From the NCBI GenBank assembly GCA_902801515.1, contig CADCII010000001.1:62001-126000 (forward strand): a stretch of 64,000 nt of DNA, in the 5' to 3' direction. Every line of letters starts with the position of its first letter. Position 1 is the first letter of the stretch. The notes under the pieces were generated by a model, which had not been told where the DNA came from, did not search any database, and was given only the letters and a program-made list of their open reading frames with translations. A program made the position numbers and the translations under genes. This stretch comes from an uncultured Lachnospiraceae bacterium. Its GTDB lineage: Bacteria > Bacillota > Clostridia > Lachnospirales > Lachnospiraceae. Positions 18,089 through 27,132 of the stretch are shown piece after piece.

Positions 18089-19118
18089 GAAAACAGATAT
18101 CCTGACCCGGACGATTGAAGAACTCAGGGTGGATATGGAAGCGGCTTCGGAGAAGAGTTTCCGGGCGAAGCAGATCTACGAATGGCTCCATGTACACCAT
18201 GTGAAGTCATTTGACGAGATGACCAGTCTGTCAAAAATGCTCAGGGAGAAACTGGATCAAAGATTCAAGATCCCTTCGCTTCAGACGCTGGAAGTGCTTA
18301 CGTCACAGATCGACGGAACAAAGAAATATCTGTTTGCCCTGGAAGACGGAAATGTGATCGAATCGGTCATGATGCGTTACAGCTACGGTATCTCCGTCTG
18401 CATCTCTTCGCAGGTCGGCTGCCGTATGGGCTGCCGTTTCTGCGCATCGACGATCGGCGGCAGGGTGAGGGATCTCACCGCTTCCGAGATGCTGTGCCAG
18501 ATCACGGAGATCTCCCGCCAGGCTGGCGAGCGCGTCGGGCACGTGGTGATCATGGGAAGCGGAGAGCCGCTCGATAATTATGACAATCTGGTACGGTTTC
18601 TGCGCATCATCGGAGATCCGGACGGTGAGTGCCTGAGCCTTCGGGACATTACTGTCAGCACCTGCGGGATCGTGCCGAATATATATGCTCTCGCGGATGA
18701 GGGTCTGCCGGTCACACTTGCGCTCTCACTGCACGCCCCGACCCAGGAGAAGCGGGAGAGGCTGCTTCCGGTCTCACACAAGTACAAACTTCCGGAAGTG
18801 ATGGATGCCATGCGGTATTATTTTGAAAAGACCGGACGGCGCATTACCTTCGAGTACAGCTGTGTAGAGGGAGAAAATACTTCCCCGGAAGACGCTGCCC
18901 TGCTGGCGGATCTGGTCAGAGGGATGAACTGCCATATCAATCTGATCCCGGTCAATCCGGTCGGGGAGAGATCATTCAGGCGTCCGGACCGCCGTGATAT
19001 CGAGGCTTTCCGCGGGATGCTTGAAAAAAGAGGGATTTCTGTTACTATTAGGAGAGAAATGGGCCGTGATATCAATGGAGCGTGCGGCCAGCTGAGAAGA
19101 AGTTACCTGGAGAAATGA
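18078..19118 (+). CDS. rlmN: 23S rRNA/tRNA adenine-C2 methyltransferase (radical SAM)
   Basis: Radical SAM enzyme that methylates A2503 of 23S rRNA and A37 of some tRNAs. The iron-sulfur motif CRMGCRFC (about residues 115-122) and the C-terminal GACGQLR with the second catalytic cysteine are intact; length 346 is normal. It overlaps rsmB by 11 bp (or 8 bp from the second ATG at 18081) and its stop forms an ATGA overlap with the phosphatase gene, so translation is coupled. Confidence 0.95.
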   Translation: MMSEKTDILTRTIEELRVDMEAASEKSFRAKQIYEWLHVHHVKSFDEMTSLSKMLREKLDQRFKIPSLQTLEVLTSQIDGTKKYLFALEDGNVIESVMMRYSYGISVCISSQVGCRMGCRFCASTIGGRVRDLTASEMLCQITEISRQAGERVGHVVIMGSGEPLDNYDNLVRFLRIIGDPDGECLSLRDITVSTCGIVPNIYALADEGLPVTLALSLHAPTQEKRERLLPVSHKYKLPEVMDAMRYYFEKTGRRITFEYSCVEGENTSPEDAALLADLVRGMNCHINLIPVNPVGERSFRRPDRRDIEAFRGMLEKRGISVTIRREMGRDINGACGQLRRSYLEK

Positions 19119-19846
19119 AGCAGATGGAATCCTACTGCCAGACAGATGTCGGATTAAAAAGGAATAATAATCAGGACTTTGTCTATGCGTCCAACCACAA
19201 TGTCGGGACGCTGGCAGGTCTTCTGATCGTCGCGGACGGCATGGGTGGCCAGGCTGCCGGCGACCTTGCTTCGCGCCTGTGTGTCGAGACTATGGTAGAT
19301 TCCATACAGGCTTCTTCAAAGACCGGCGCGGTGCGTGTTCTTTCTGAAGCTATCCGGAATGCCAATACAGCGGTTACTTCCAAAGCATCTTCAGATCCCG
19401 CACTGGACGGAATGGGGACTACCCTGGTGGCTGCGGTGCCTGAAAACGGGAGCCTTATCGTTGCCAATGTAGGAGACTCCAGAATGTACCTGCTCGATGA
19501 TGACAGGATCGAGCAGATCACCCACGACCATTCACTGGTCGAAGAAATGGTAAGGGCCGGAAAACTGAAAAGAGAACAGGCCAGGAACCATCCCAAGAAG
19601 AATATTATAACCCGTGCGATCGGTGAGCCCGGGGACCCGGAGATCGATTTCTTCGACGTCGCCCTGAACCGCGGAGACATTGCTCTTCTGTGTTCGGACG
19701 GGCTTTCCAATATGGTGGAAGATGAACAGATCTTCCGGATCGTCAGGACTTCAGAGAGCCTTCAGGAAGCAGGCAGCAAACTTGTCGACGCTGCAAACCG
19801 TGCGGGCGGCAAGGATAATATCTCGGTAGTACTGGCAAAATTCTGA
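19115..19846 (+). CDS. stp: PP2C-type Ser/Thr protein phosphatase
   Basis: Metal-dependent phosphatase (PrpC/Stp) that reverses PrkC phosphorylation in the cytoplasm. The 243 residues carry the PP2C motifs ADGMGGQAAG, ANVGDSRMYLL, and LLCSDGLSNMV with metal-binding aspartates, and the N-terminal TDVGLKRNNNQD. I start at ATG 19115, which overlaps the rlmN stop by 4 bp; ATG 19124 is an alternative with better spacing from GGAG. The kinase gene follows after 53 bp, the standard Firmicutes pairing. Confidence 0.94.
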   Translation: MKQMESYCQTDVGLKRNNNQDFVYASNHNVGTLAGLLIVADGMGGQAAGDLASRLCVETMVDSIQASSKTGAVRVLSEAIRNANTAVTSKASSDPALDGMGTTLVAAVPENGSLIVANVGDSRMYLLDDDRIEQITHDHSLVEEMVRAGKLKREQARNHPKKNIITRAIGEPGDPEIDFFDVALNRGDIALLCSDGLSNMVEDEQIFRIVRTSESLQEAGSKLVDAANRAGGKDNISVVLAKF

Positions 19847-19899
19847 GAGACAACAACAGGCTGACTGATAAAAGAGCAGGGTAGAATCAGGTAGAGACT

Positions 19900-22095
19900 A
19901 TGTTGAATGCAGGCGATTTTCTTCAGAATCGGTATGAGATTATCAATTGCATAGGGTCAGGCGGAATGGCAGATGTATTTCGTGCCAGGGACCACAAACT
20001 GAACCGCTTCGTTGCCATCAAGGTGCTCAAGAGCGAGCTTCGGAGCGATAAAGAGTTTGTATCCAAATTCCGCGTGGAAGCGCAGGCTGCGGCAGGCCTG
20101 TCTCATCCGAACATCGTCAACGTATACGATGTCGGAGAAGAAGACGGGATTTATTTCATCGTGATGGAACTGGTAGAGGGAATCACGCTGAAGGCCTACA
20201 TCCTGAGCAAGGGGAATCTGTCGGTCCGTGAGACCACCGGGATCTGTCTCCAGGTGGCGTCGGGCCTTGAAGCTGCGCATAATAACAACATTATTCACAG
20301 AGACGTCAAGCCGCAGAACATCATCATATCTACAGACGGAACTGCCAAGGTGGCAGACTTCGGCATTGCCAGGGCGGCAAGCGCGGACACCATCAATTCC
20401 AATGTCATGGGATCGGTCCACTACAGCGCGCCCGAACAGTCCAGGGGCGGTTTCTCCGATGCGAAGAGCGATATCTATTCTCTCGGCATCACGATGTATG
20501 AGATGCTGACCGGAAGGGTTCCTTTTGACGGTGATTCGACCGTTGAAGTAGCGCTGAAACATCTTCAGGAGGAGATCATCTCTCCGCGTGATATCATTCC
20601 GGATCTTCCAAGGGCGATTGAGCAGATCATCCTGAAATGTACCCAGAAGAGTCCGGACAGGCGTTACCAGAATATGGCTCAGCTGATCCGCGACCTGAAA
20701 GAATCACTGGTAAATCCGAACGGTGATTTTGTCAGGATCGCCTCTGAGAACCCGACAGGAGCGACACATAAGTACTCCAGAGAAGACCTGGAGGAGATCA
20801 ACCGCCGGTCCCAGGATCCGGATGCGTATCCGGGACTGTTTGACGACCGGTACGATGACCGCGATGTCTATTCCGACGACGATGATCCGGACCGCTATTA
20901 TGATGAGCGGGACGATTATGATCCGGATGACCTGATCGACGAATCCGGAAGAGGCAGTGGAAGAGGACGGGGCTCAAGACGCGGCAGAAAGAACGATGGA
21001 GGATCTGACAAGATCGTGACCGTCATCTCCATACTGGTAGCCCTGGCTGTCGGCGCGCTGATCCTGTATCTGATCATCCATACATTTGATCTTCTCGGAG
21101 GCGGCGGAACGAATTCCACCGAGAAAGACAGCGGCGTCAACATCGATCTGACCGCCGGCACAGTCAAGGTGCCGGATCTTCTCGGCAAGACGGAAAATGA
21201 AGCACAGCAGATCCTGCGTGACAGCAATCTGGGATATAAGTATCTCGGTGAGACCAGTTCGGATGAATATGCTGCAGGACAGATCGCAAGCCAGGATACT
21301 GCTGCCGGATCGACAGTCAAGACAAATACGCGGATCGGATATACGCTGTCCATAGGCTCAGCCCAGGCACTGACAGTTCCCGACCTGACAAACAAGACCC
21401 AGGCAGATGCCGAGAAAGCGCTTACCAGTATCGGACTGCTGGTATCGGTGGACAACACCAGATACAGCGATGATGTGATATCGGGCAATGTCATCACGAC
21501 AAACCCGGGAGCCGGTTCTTCTGTTCACGAGGGGGATACGGTGACGATCTACGTCAGCCAGGGGCAGAATTCACAGTCTGTCCAGGTTCCGGATACGAGA
21601 GGAAAGTACAAGGAAGACGCAGTGACGATGCTGACCAATTCCGGTCTCTATGTCTATGTCGCAAGTGAACCCAGTACCACGGTAGACGCGAATCTGGTCA
21701 TCCGACAGGATATCGCCCCGGGTTCAAGCGTACAGACCGGGTCCTCCATAACGATCACAGTGTCAACGGGACCTGAGAATGCGATCGTGATCAATCCTGA
21801 CAATACGAATAACACGTCGACACAGAACGGCGGAAATGCAGGTTCCTGGATGTGCTATGCCCAGCTGCAGGCTCCCCAGGGAATAACGGAAGGAAGCACC
21901 TTCAGAGTCACACTGGAACAGAACGGAACTGAAACGACTGTGTTTGAAGGGGCGACCTCTTTCCCGTATCTTCTGAATGTTAAGGGACAGGACGGTGTCT
22001 CTACAGGCACTGCTTATGTATATATGCTGGATGCGTCCGGCAATGTGCTGTCTACCACCAAGTATGACGGGATTGCCTTCTATCAGCAGGGGTGA
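19900..22095 (+). CDS. prkC: PASTA-domain Ser/Thr protein kinase
   Basis: Membrane kinase sensing muropeptides or lipid II and controlling growth and dormancy. Order in 731 residues: kinase domain (about 10-270) with GSGGMADVF, K41, HRD 133-135, DFG 153-155; an Asp/Tyr-rich stretch (306-348); an Arg-Gly-rich stretch (349-363); one membrane helix (371-394); three PASTA repeats (about 423-625); an Asn/Thr linker; and a last beta-rich domain of about 80 residues. It follows stp and precedes rsgA by 3 bp. The acidic plus RG-rich juxtamembrane segment is unusual for the family. Confidence 0.95.
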   Translation: MLNAGDFLQNRYEIINCIGSGGMADVFRARDHKLNRFVAIKVLKSELRSDKEFVSKFRVEAQAAAGLSHPNIVNVYDVGEEDGIYFIVMELVEGITLKAYILSKGNLSVRETTGICLQVASGLEAAHNNNIIHRDVKPQNIIISTDGTAKVADFGIARAASADTINSNVMGSVHYSAPEQSRGGFSDAKSDIYSLGITMYEMLTGRVPFDGDSTVEVALKHLQEEIISPRDIIPDLPRAIEQIILKCTQKSPDRRYQNMAQLIRDLKESLVNPNGDFVRIASENPTGATHKYSREDLEEINRRSQDPDAYPGLFDDRYDDRDVYSDDDDPDRYYDERDDYDPDDLIDESGRGSGRGRGSRRGRKNDGGSDKIVTVISILVALAVGALILYLIIHTFDLLGGGGTNSTEKDSGVNIDLTAGTVKVPDLLGKTENEAQQILRDSNLGYKYLGETSSDEYAAGQIASQDTAAGSTVKTNTRIGYTLSIGSAQALTVPDLTNKTQADAEKALTSIGLLVSVDNTRYSDDVISGNVITTNPGAGSSVHEGDTVTIYVSQGQNSQSVQVPDTRGKYKEDAVTMLTNSGLYVYVASEPSTTVDANLVIRQDIAPGSSVQTGSSITITVSTGPENAIVINPDNTNNTSTQNGGNAGSWMCYAQLQAPQGITEGSTFRVTLEQNGTETTVFEGATSFPYLLNVKGQDGVSTGTAYVYMLDASGNVLSTTKYDGIAFYQQG

Positions 22096-22098
22096 TGC

Positions 22099-22977
22099 AT
22101 GAGAGGAAAGATCATTCGCGCAGTCGGAGGCTTCTATTTCGTATGGAGTTATGAAGACAGTCATATCTATCAGTGCCGGGCAAGAGGCATCTTCCGCAAA
22201 GACAGCTTCAAACCGCTGACGGGCGATGACTGCACATTCCGCCTGACACAGGCCCAGGACGTGGAGGGCTATGTCGAGACGATCGAAAAAAGGCGCAATC
22301 AGCTGATCCGTCCGCCGGTCGCCAACGTAGACCAGGCTCTTGTGGTATTCGCACTGACAAGCCCGGAGCCGAACCTGTCTCTGCTGGACAGGTTCCTGAT
22401 CGAAATGAGAAGGCAGGGGATCCCTTCTGTCATCTGCTTTAACAAAAAGGACCTTGCCCTTGAGGAAAGGGCGAAGGAACTGACAGAAATATACAGCCGC
22501 TGCGGCTGCAGGGTGCTGACGGTAAGTGTTCTGAAACAGGACGGACTGGAAGCGGTCCGGGATCTGATGAGGGGGAAGACTACCGTGCTTGCAGGTCCCA
22601 GCGGAGTTGGCAAGAGTTCACTGACCAACTTCCTGTGCCCGGACGCGCAGATGGAGGTCGGATCTCTGTCAGAGCGCACAGAGCGGGGGAAACAGACGAC
22701 CCGCCACGCCGAACTGTTTGCGATCGGGGAAGATACATTTTTCCTGGACACGCCCGGGTTTTCCAGTCTTGAACTGAGAGGTATGAAGAGGGAGGAAGTG
22801 AAGGAATTCTTCCCGGAGTTTACCGAACATGAACCATACTGCCGATTCCAGGGGTGCATGCATATCCATGAACCGGAATGCGGGATCAAGGACGCCGTGG
22901 AAGAGGGACAGATCAGCAGGGCGAGGTATGACAGTTATCTGCAGCTGGTGCAGGAACTGTCGGATATGAAACGGTAG
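22099..22977 (+). CDS. rsgA: ribosome small subunit-dependent GTPase A
   Basis: Circularly permuted GTPase that checks late 30S assembly. The G motifs occur in permuted order: NKKD (G4) before GPSGVGKSS (G1) and DTPGF (G3), with an N-terminal OB fold and a C-terminal zinc knuckle (C-x4-C-x-H-x5-C). Length 292 is normal. It sits 3 bp after prkC, which is known to phosphorylate RsgA (CpgA) in Bacillus, so shared expression makes sense. Confidence 0.95.
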   Translation: MRGKIIRAVGGFYFVWSYEDSHIYQCRARGIFRKDSFKPLTGDDCTFRLTQAQDVEGYVETIEKRRNQLIRPPVANVDQALVVFALTSPEPNLSLLDRFLIEMRRQGIPSVICFNKKDLALEERAKELTEIYSRCGCRVLTVSVLKQDGLEAVRDLMRGKTTVLAGPSGVGKSSLTNFLCPDAQMEVGSLSERTERGKQTTRHAELFAIGEDTFFLDTPGFSSLELRGMKREEVKEFFPEFTEHEPYCRFQGCMHIHEPECGIKDAVEEGQISRARYDSYLQLVQELSDMKR

Positions 22978-23014
22978 AGGGTTTTGTACAGAAGGAAATA
23001 AAAGGAGAACAGGG

Positions 23015-23674
23015 ATGAGTAATTATCTTGCGCCATCGATTCTTTCAGCAGATTTTACACATCTTGGAGAGGATATCCTGGCAGTGAGAGACTGCGGGGC
23101 AAAGTATCTTCATTTTGATGTGATGGATGGATTGTTTGTCCCGAGCATATCCTTCGGGATGCCTGTCCTGAAGTCGATCCGTCCTCTGACGGATATGTTT
23201 TACGACGTTCATCTCATGGTGCAGGATCCGGAACGCTATATCGATGATTTCGCCAAAGCAGGGGCAGACGGGATCACGGTTCATGCGGAAGCCTGCAGGC
23301 ATCTTGACAGAGCGCTGGACCAGATCCATGAAAAAGGGCTCAGGACCGGCGTCGCTCTGAACCCGGCAACGCCGCTCAATGTCCTGGAATATGTGTATGA
23401 GAAGGTTGACATGTTCCTGCTCATGACCGTCAATCCGGGATTCGGGGGACAGAAACTGATCCCTGCGGTACTGCCGAAGATTGCGAAACTGAGGGGCATC
23501 ATTAATGAGAGAGGCCTGAAGGCGGATCTTGAGATCGACGGAGGCGTCAGCACGGCTACAATCTCGTCGGTGCTGGACGCGGGTGCAAATGTTCTGGTCG
23601 CGGGATCTTCCATTTTCAAAGGAGATATAAAAGCGAATTACAGGGCGCTGGAATCGTATCTGGGAGAGAAGTGA
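23015..23674 (+). CDS. rpe: ribulose-phosphate 3-epimerase
   Basis: Pentose phosphate pathway enzyme interconverting ribulose-5-phosphate and xylulose-5-phosphate. The 219-residue TIM barrel has HFDVMDGLFVPS, MTVNPGFGGQ and LEIDGGV with metal-binding His and Asp residues. AAAGGAG precedes ATG 23015. The last 4 bases overlap thiN (GTGA). Confidence 0.95.
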   Translation: MSNYLAPSILSADFTHLGEDILAVRDCGAKYLHFDVMDGLFVPSISFGMPVLKSIRPLTDMFYDVHLMVQDPERYIDDFAKAGADGITVHAEACRHLDRALDQIHEKGLRTGVALNPATPLNVLEYVYEKVDMFLLMTVNPGFGGQKLIPAVLPKIAKLRGIINERGLKADLEIDGGVSTATISSVLDAGANVLVAGSSIFKGDIKANYRALESYLGEK

Positions 23675-24333
23675 CAGTGAAAAACAGAGCTGTGATTATC
23701 GCAGGGGGCGAGATCAATGATGACCTTGCCCTCTCTTTTATTCAGGAAGACAGTTATATCATCGCTGCCGACCGGGGACTTGATTTTCTGGCAAGGCATG
23801 ATATCCTGCCGGACCTGGTCGTGGGTGATTTCGATTCGGCCAGGGAAGAGACGGTAGCAGAATTCCGGGAAGCACACCCCGGTATAGAGGTGAGGGAGTA
23901 TAACTGGGAGAAGGAATATACAGACCTGGAGATTGCCGCGGTGGCTGCCGCGGACCGGGGATTTGAACAGATCGATATCCTGGGGGCAACCGGTACCAGG
24001 ATCGACCATATGATCGGAGCTCTGCAGACACTTGCCCTGCTTCTGGACCGGGGCTGCAGAGGATGTGTGATCGATCCCTGCAACAGGATCACCATGCATG
24101 ACGATAACTTCTCCATACGAAAAGACAGTCAGTGGGGACGGTATGTTTCCCTGTTTGCCTGGGGCGGACCGGCAGAAGGGATAACGTTGAAGGGATTTCA
24201 TTTTCCCATGGAGAACGGGACCATCACAACGTCAGGGACTCTGGCAATCTCCAACCAGATCGAAGCTGATGAGGCAGAGGTCTGCTTTAAAAAGGGAAGG
24301 CTTCTGCTGATCGAGTCCGCGGACATGCCCTGA
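23671..24333 (+). CDS. thiN: thiamine diphosphokinase
   Basis: Makes thiamine diphosphate from thiamine and ATP. The 220 residues show DLVVGDFDS and GATGTRIDHM, the ATP/Mg and thiamine-site signatures of the ThiN family, and a C-terminal beta domain with GTLAISNQ. The start is GTG 23671 overlapping the rpe stop, or the in-frame GTG 23677, which has more normal spacing from GGGAG. It is the last recognisable gene of the conserved operon. Confidence 0.92.
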   Translation: MTVKNRAVIIAGGEINDDLALSFIQEDSYIIAADRGLDFLARHDILPDLVVGDFDSAREETVAEFREAHPGIEVREYNWEKEYTDLEIAAVAAADRGFEQIDILGATGTRIDHMIGALQTLALLLDRGCRGCVIDPCNRITMHDDNFSIRKDSQWGRYVSLFAWGGPAEGITLKGFHFPMENGTITTSGTLAISNQIEADEAEVCFKKGRLLLIESADMP

Positions 24334-24378
24334 CAGGAGAGCCGGACTGATCAGAAAGTTTGATGAGGAGAGGGAGAA

Positions 24379-24678
24379 ATGAAATTCTTTTATACACCCG
24401 AATTGCTGGAATACATGCGCAGGAAGGGGAAAAAGCATATTTCTGTGGAAGTTGCCACTGCTGATCATTCGGACTTTGACGTCGCGGAGCTGTACTACCG
24501 TATCATAGATGACAGAACAGTGGAATTTCTGAAGAAGAAGCGGTACAGGGCGGTTGAGACAGAGCACGGCCTGGTAATGCTTCCCCCGTATCATCTTGAA
24601 TATGATGAGAACGTGACCTTTCGGCTGAAGAAGGTGCTGCTGTTCTATTCTGTGACGACAGACGGGATCAGGCTCTGA
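24379..24678 (+). CDS. conserved-looking small protein of unknown function
   Basis: A 99-residue soluble protein I do not recognise. It starts at ATG 24379 behind GGAGAGGGAG. The composition is alternating charged and hydrophobic, with a basic early segment (about residues 14-20) and a predicted alpha then mostly beta pattern; it contains no cysteine, so an iron-sulfur carrier role is unlikely. It lies 45 bp after thiN on the same strand and ends before the hairpin at 24721, so it is probably the last gene of the murE-thiN transcript. Codon use matches its neighbours, which supports a real gene. Confidence 0.65.
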   Translation: MKFFYTPELLEYMRRKGKKHISVEVATADHSDFDVAELYYRIIDDRTVEFLKKKRYRAVETEHGLVMLPPYHLEYDENVTFRLKKVLLFYSVTTDGIRL

Positions 24679-24720
24679 AGGACCAGGCTTTTTCAAAATA
24701 TCATATCGACGACAAAGACT

Positions 24721-24750
24721 GCGGCGCAGAGGCTATCTCCTCTGCGCCGC
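24721..24750. terminator. hairpin between convergent genes
   Basis: A perfect 12-bp GC-rich stem (24721-24732 with 24739-24750). It overlaps the LysR gene's last codons. The best U tract lies on the minus-strand side (AGTCTTTG), so it terminates LysR transcription at least. Confidence 0.55.
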
Positions 24751-25623
24751 ATATTCAAGTACAAAATCACGGAACCGCTCGGCAGTACTGCTGAGGGGCC
24801 GGTTCGCGCGCACAGCCAGATAGGTTCTGCGCTTCATGTTCAGTCCGGGCATGTTCAGAACCGAAATGTTGCCTGAGGACAGAGAGTCCGTCCTGACGAT
24901 AAACGCCCACCCAAGGCCCTGAGCCACCAGGTTGTTGATCTGGACGGCCGACGAGCGGTAGCAGATATCAGGGTGCATATCCCATTTCTGAAAGAAACGG
25001 TCCAGCTGCTGCTGGAGAGCGGAGCCTGTTCCGTAGGAGATACAGGGTCTTCCGGCGAGATCCTGCACAGTGACAGTATCGAGGGAAGAGAGTGGATCTG
25101 TACGCGCTGCACAAAGTACGATGTCCTGCTCTGTGACCGGATACAGTTTGAGCCTGTCGTCAGGCGAAGGCGGTTCGGAACAGAACCCGAACGTGATCTC
25201 ATCGTGCAGAAGCGCATCTATGATCTTGCCCGTTCCGGCAATATCACTCTCTATCCTGACATTCTGATTCTCCTCTCTTTCCAGAAAACCACGTATCACG
25301 TCAGGAATAAAATGTTTTGGCAGAGGCTCCGTATGCATGAAACGGATCAGACCGTTGCGGTCGAGATAAATATGGCGCGCGGCGGTCTGGGCCTGTTCCC
25401 CGGAGAGAAGGACGTTTTTTGCGTACGGCAGGAAGATCTGGCCTTCTTTTGTAAGAATAAGGGTGCGCCCTTTGCTGCTGAACAGCGGGAAACCGAGTTC
25501 TTTTTCCAGTTTCCCGATAGCCTGGGAGAGAGAAGGCTGGGCAATCATCAGTTCAGCGGCTGAACGTGTCAGGTGTCCGTTCTCGGCTACTTTGACAAAA
25601 TATCGAAGCTGGTTAAGGGTCAT
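24733..25623 (-). CDS. LysR-family transcriptional regulator
   Basis: A 296-residue LTTR: N-terminal winged helix-turn-helix (MTLNQLRYFVKVAENGHLTRSA onward, helix AQPSLSQAIGKLEKELG) and a C-terminal two-lobed ligand-binding domain (about 90-296). It is divergent from the yjbQ gene that opens the carbohydrate locus, with 172 AT-rich bp between them, the usual layout for an LTTR controlling its neighbour. The ribosome site is weak, which fits low expression. The inducer is unknown but is expected to be the substrate or an intermediate of the locus. Confidence 0.88.
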   Translation of the reverse strand: MTLNQLRYFVKVAENGHLTRSAAELMIAQPSLSQAIGKLEKELGFPLFSSKGRTLILTKEGQIFLPYAKNVLLSGEQAQTAARHIYLDRNGLIRFMHTEPLPKHFIPDVIRGFLEREENQNVRIESDIAGTGKIIDALLHDEITFGFCSEPPSPDDRLKLYPVTEQDIVLCAARTDPLSSLDTVTVQDLAGRPCISYGTGSALQQQLDRFFQKWDMHPDICYRSSAVQINNLVAQGLGWAFIVRTDSLSSGNISVLNMPGLNMKRRTYLAVRANRPLSSTAERFRDFVLEYAAQRR

Positions 25624-25651
25624 AAAAAATATCCAAAAAGTATTGTGCTTT

Positions 25652-25739
25652 ACTTCGAGAAACTGTATGATATGACTAAGGTGCGAAGTTGTTTAAACCA
25701 TAGGCAAAACCTTCGAAAACTTAGGATAAGTAATATTAT
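25652..25739 (+). promoter_or_regulatory. candidate LysR-controlled promoter region
   Basis: An inverted repeat ACTTCG (25652-25657) and CGAAGT (25684-25689) lies upstream of a third CTTCGA copy (25711-25716). That third copy overlaps a poor -35 (TTCGAA, 25712-25717), which is 16 bp before TATTAT (25734-25739). A distal site plus a site over a weak -35 is the usual arrangement for LTTR activation. This is inferred from sequence only. Confidence 0.4.
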
Positions 25740-25795
25740 ACAACAGCCATAATCTTGTTTAAAATATTTAAAAAGGACGAAAACGGAGGTATATT

Positions 25796-26326
25796 ATGGC
25801 TGTTTATAAGCAAAAGATACAGATTAAATCCCATGGCGGAACACCGACTTTCGTCAATATAACCGAAGAGGTCAAAAAGGCGATCGCAGAGTCGGGGATC
25901 AGGAACGGGATCGTAACCGTTATCTCTCCGCACACTACCTGCTCCGTGTTTTTTGAGGAGTATGTCCATGACGTACTTCCCGACGGAACGGAGTATCTTC
26001 AGAGGGATCTGAACAGAGTCCTTGAGAAGATCATCCCGGATCAGACGGAAGCTCCTTCTGAAGCAACCTACCTGTATCCCGGCGAGAAACACTATGAGGC
26101 TGTCGAGAGCTGGCCGGATGCCGCGTCTTATCTCCCGGGAGGAGACAGAACGGCTCTCTACAACTGTGATGCGCATCTGAAGGCTACGATGCTTGGCTCG
26201 AGCGCCACTCTTGAGGTGGATGAAGGCAGGATGGCAGTCGGCCCGACAGGATATGTGTATTTTGTGGATTTCGACAGAACCCGTGAACGTACCAGAAAAT
26301 GCAGCATCATCGTGATGGGAGAGTGA
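25796..26326 (+). CDS. YjbQ/UPF0047 family protein (first copy)
   Basis: A 176-residue protein of the YjbQ family, sometimes annotated as a secondary thiamine-phosphate synthase from a side activity. The conserved core ISPHTTCSVFFEEYVHDV and the later NCDAHLKATMLGSS supply the His and Cys residues that line the family's pocket; the C-terminal TGYVYFVDFD is typical. A GGAGG site precedes ATG 25796. It opens the carbohydrate locus and has a paralogue at 38479, which argues for a role in the sugar pathway rather than in thiamine synthesis. Confidence 0.82.
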   Translation: MAVYKQKIQIKSHGGTPTFVNITEEVKKAIAESGIRNGIVTVISPHTTCSVFFEEYVHDVLPDGTEYLQRDLNRVLEKIIPDQTEAPSEATYLYPGEKHYEAVESWPDAASYLPGGDRTALYNCDAHLKATMLGSSATLEVDEGRMAVGPTGYVYFVDFDRTRERTRKCSIIVMGE

Positions 26327-26333
26327 GGGGATT

Positions 26334-27026
26334 ATGAAGGTTAAAAGTCCGTTTCTGGTAGTTAACCCGAAGTCTTATCTGTATGGACAGAAGAGTCTGG
26401 AACTGGCAAAGGCAGCCGATGAGACCGCTGCCGCAGTGGGGATTCCCGTTCTGTTCACCTGCCCGTATGCCGATATCCGGCTGATCCGCGAGAATACGGA
26501 GCATGTTATCGTATGCGCGCAGTCTATGGATCCGCTGACACCGGGACGCGGGATGGGGCACATTCTTCCCGAATCACTGAAGGAAGCAGGTGCTGACGCT
26601 GTTTTCCTGAACCACGCGGAAAACACGAAGACCCTGACAGAACTCTATGCCTGCATTCGCAGGGCAAAGGAACTGGATATGTTTACCGTTGTCTGCGCGG
26701 ACAGCGTCACTGAGGCAAAGGCAGTCTGCTGTCTTGGCGCTGATGCGGTGCTTGCCGAGCCTACAGACCTGATCGGTACAGGACAGGTGGCTGATGACTC
26801 CTACACGATCGATACGGTGAAGGCACTGCATGAGATCGACCCTGAGGTTCTTGTGATGATCGCCTCCGGCGTAACGACAGCGGATGACTGCTACAATGTG
26901 ATCCATCTGGGAGCCGACGGAACCGGGGCTACGTCCGGGATCCTGAAAGCCCCGTCTCCGGCAGTCCGGATCAGAGAGATGGCGGAAGCGATCGCGAAGG
27001 CAGGGCGTGAGCGCGGATTACTGTGA
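26334..27026 (+). CDS. triosephosphate isomerase-like sugar-phosphate isomerase
   Basis: A 230-residue TIM barrel of the short, archaeal-type TpiA family. Candidate catalytic residues are the Lys of VNPKSY, the His of LNHAEN and the Glu of LAEPTDLIGTG, and a phosphate-binding loop lies near DGTGATSG. Proteins of this type in erythritol/threitol loci (LerI, EryH) isomerise tetrulose phosphates; given the Dha-type kinase downstream, I infer a similar role rather than glycolytic TIM. It follows yjbQ by 7 bp. Housekeeping TpiA is expected elsewhere in the genome. Confidence 0.78.
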   Translation: MKVKSPFLVVNPKSYLYGQKSLELAKAADETAAAVGIPVLFTCPYADIRLIRENTEHVIVCAQSMDPLTPGRGMGHILPESLKEAGADAVFLNHAENTKTLTELYACIRRAKELDMFTVVCADSVTEAKAVCCLGADAVLAEPTDLIGTGQVADDSYTIDTVKALHEIDPEVLVMIASGVTTADDCYNVIHLGADGTGATSGILKAPSPAVRIREMAEAIAKAGRERGLL

Positions 27027-27048
27027 ACACGTCTGAAAAATGAAAGTA

Positions 27049-27093
27049 ACATCCGGGGTACGATTTTGGTCTGTCGATGACCGGACCGGATGT
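27049..27093 (+). other. intercistronic RNA hairpin before the binding-protein gene
   Basis: An 8-bp outer stem (27049-27056 with 27086-27093) encloses an inner GGTC/GACC hairpin. No T run follows. It sits 40 bp before the binding-protein start and could be a processing or attenuation site that separates its expression from the upstream genes. Confidence 0.45.
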
Positions 27094-27132
27094 CGCTGAT
27101 ATATTCTCTATAACTCAAAAGGAGGAATGCTT

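Noticed and set aside
23671-24333. YjbQ and ThiN taken together as a thiamine salvage cluster.
   Set aside because: thiN belongs to the conserved housekeeping operon, the YjbQ genes lie beyond a divergent regulator, and no TPP riboswitch or other thi gene is seen.
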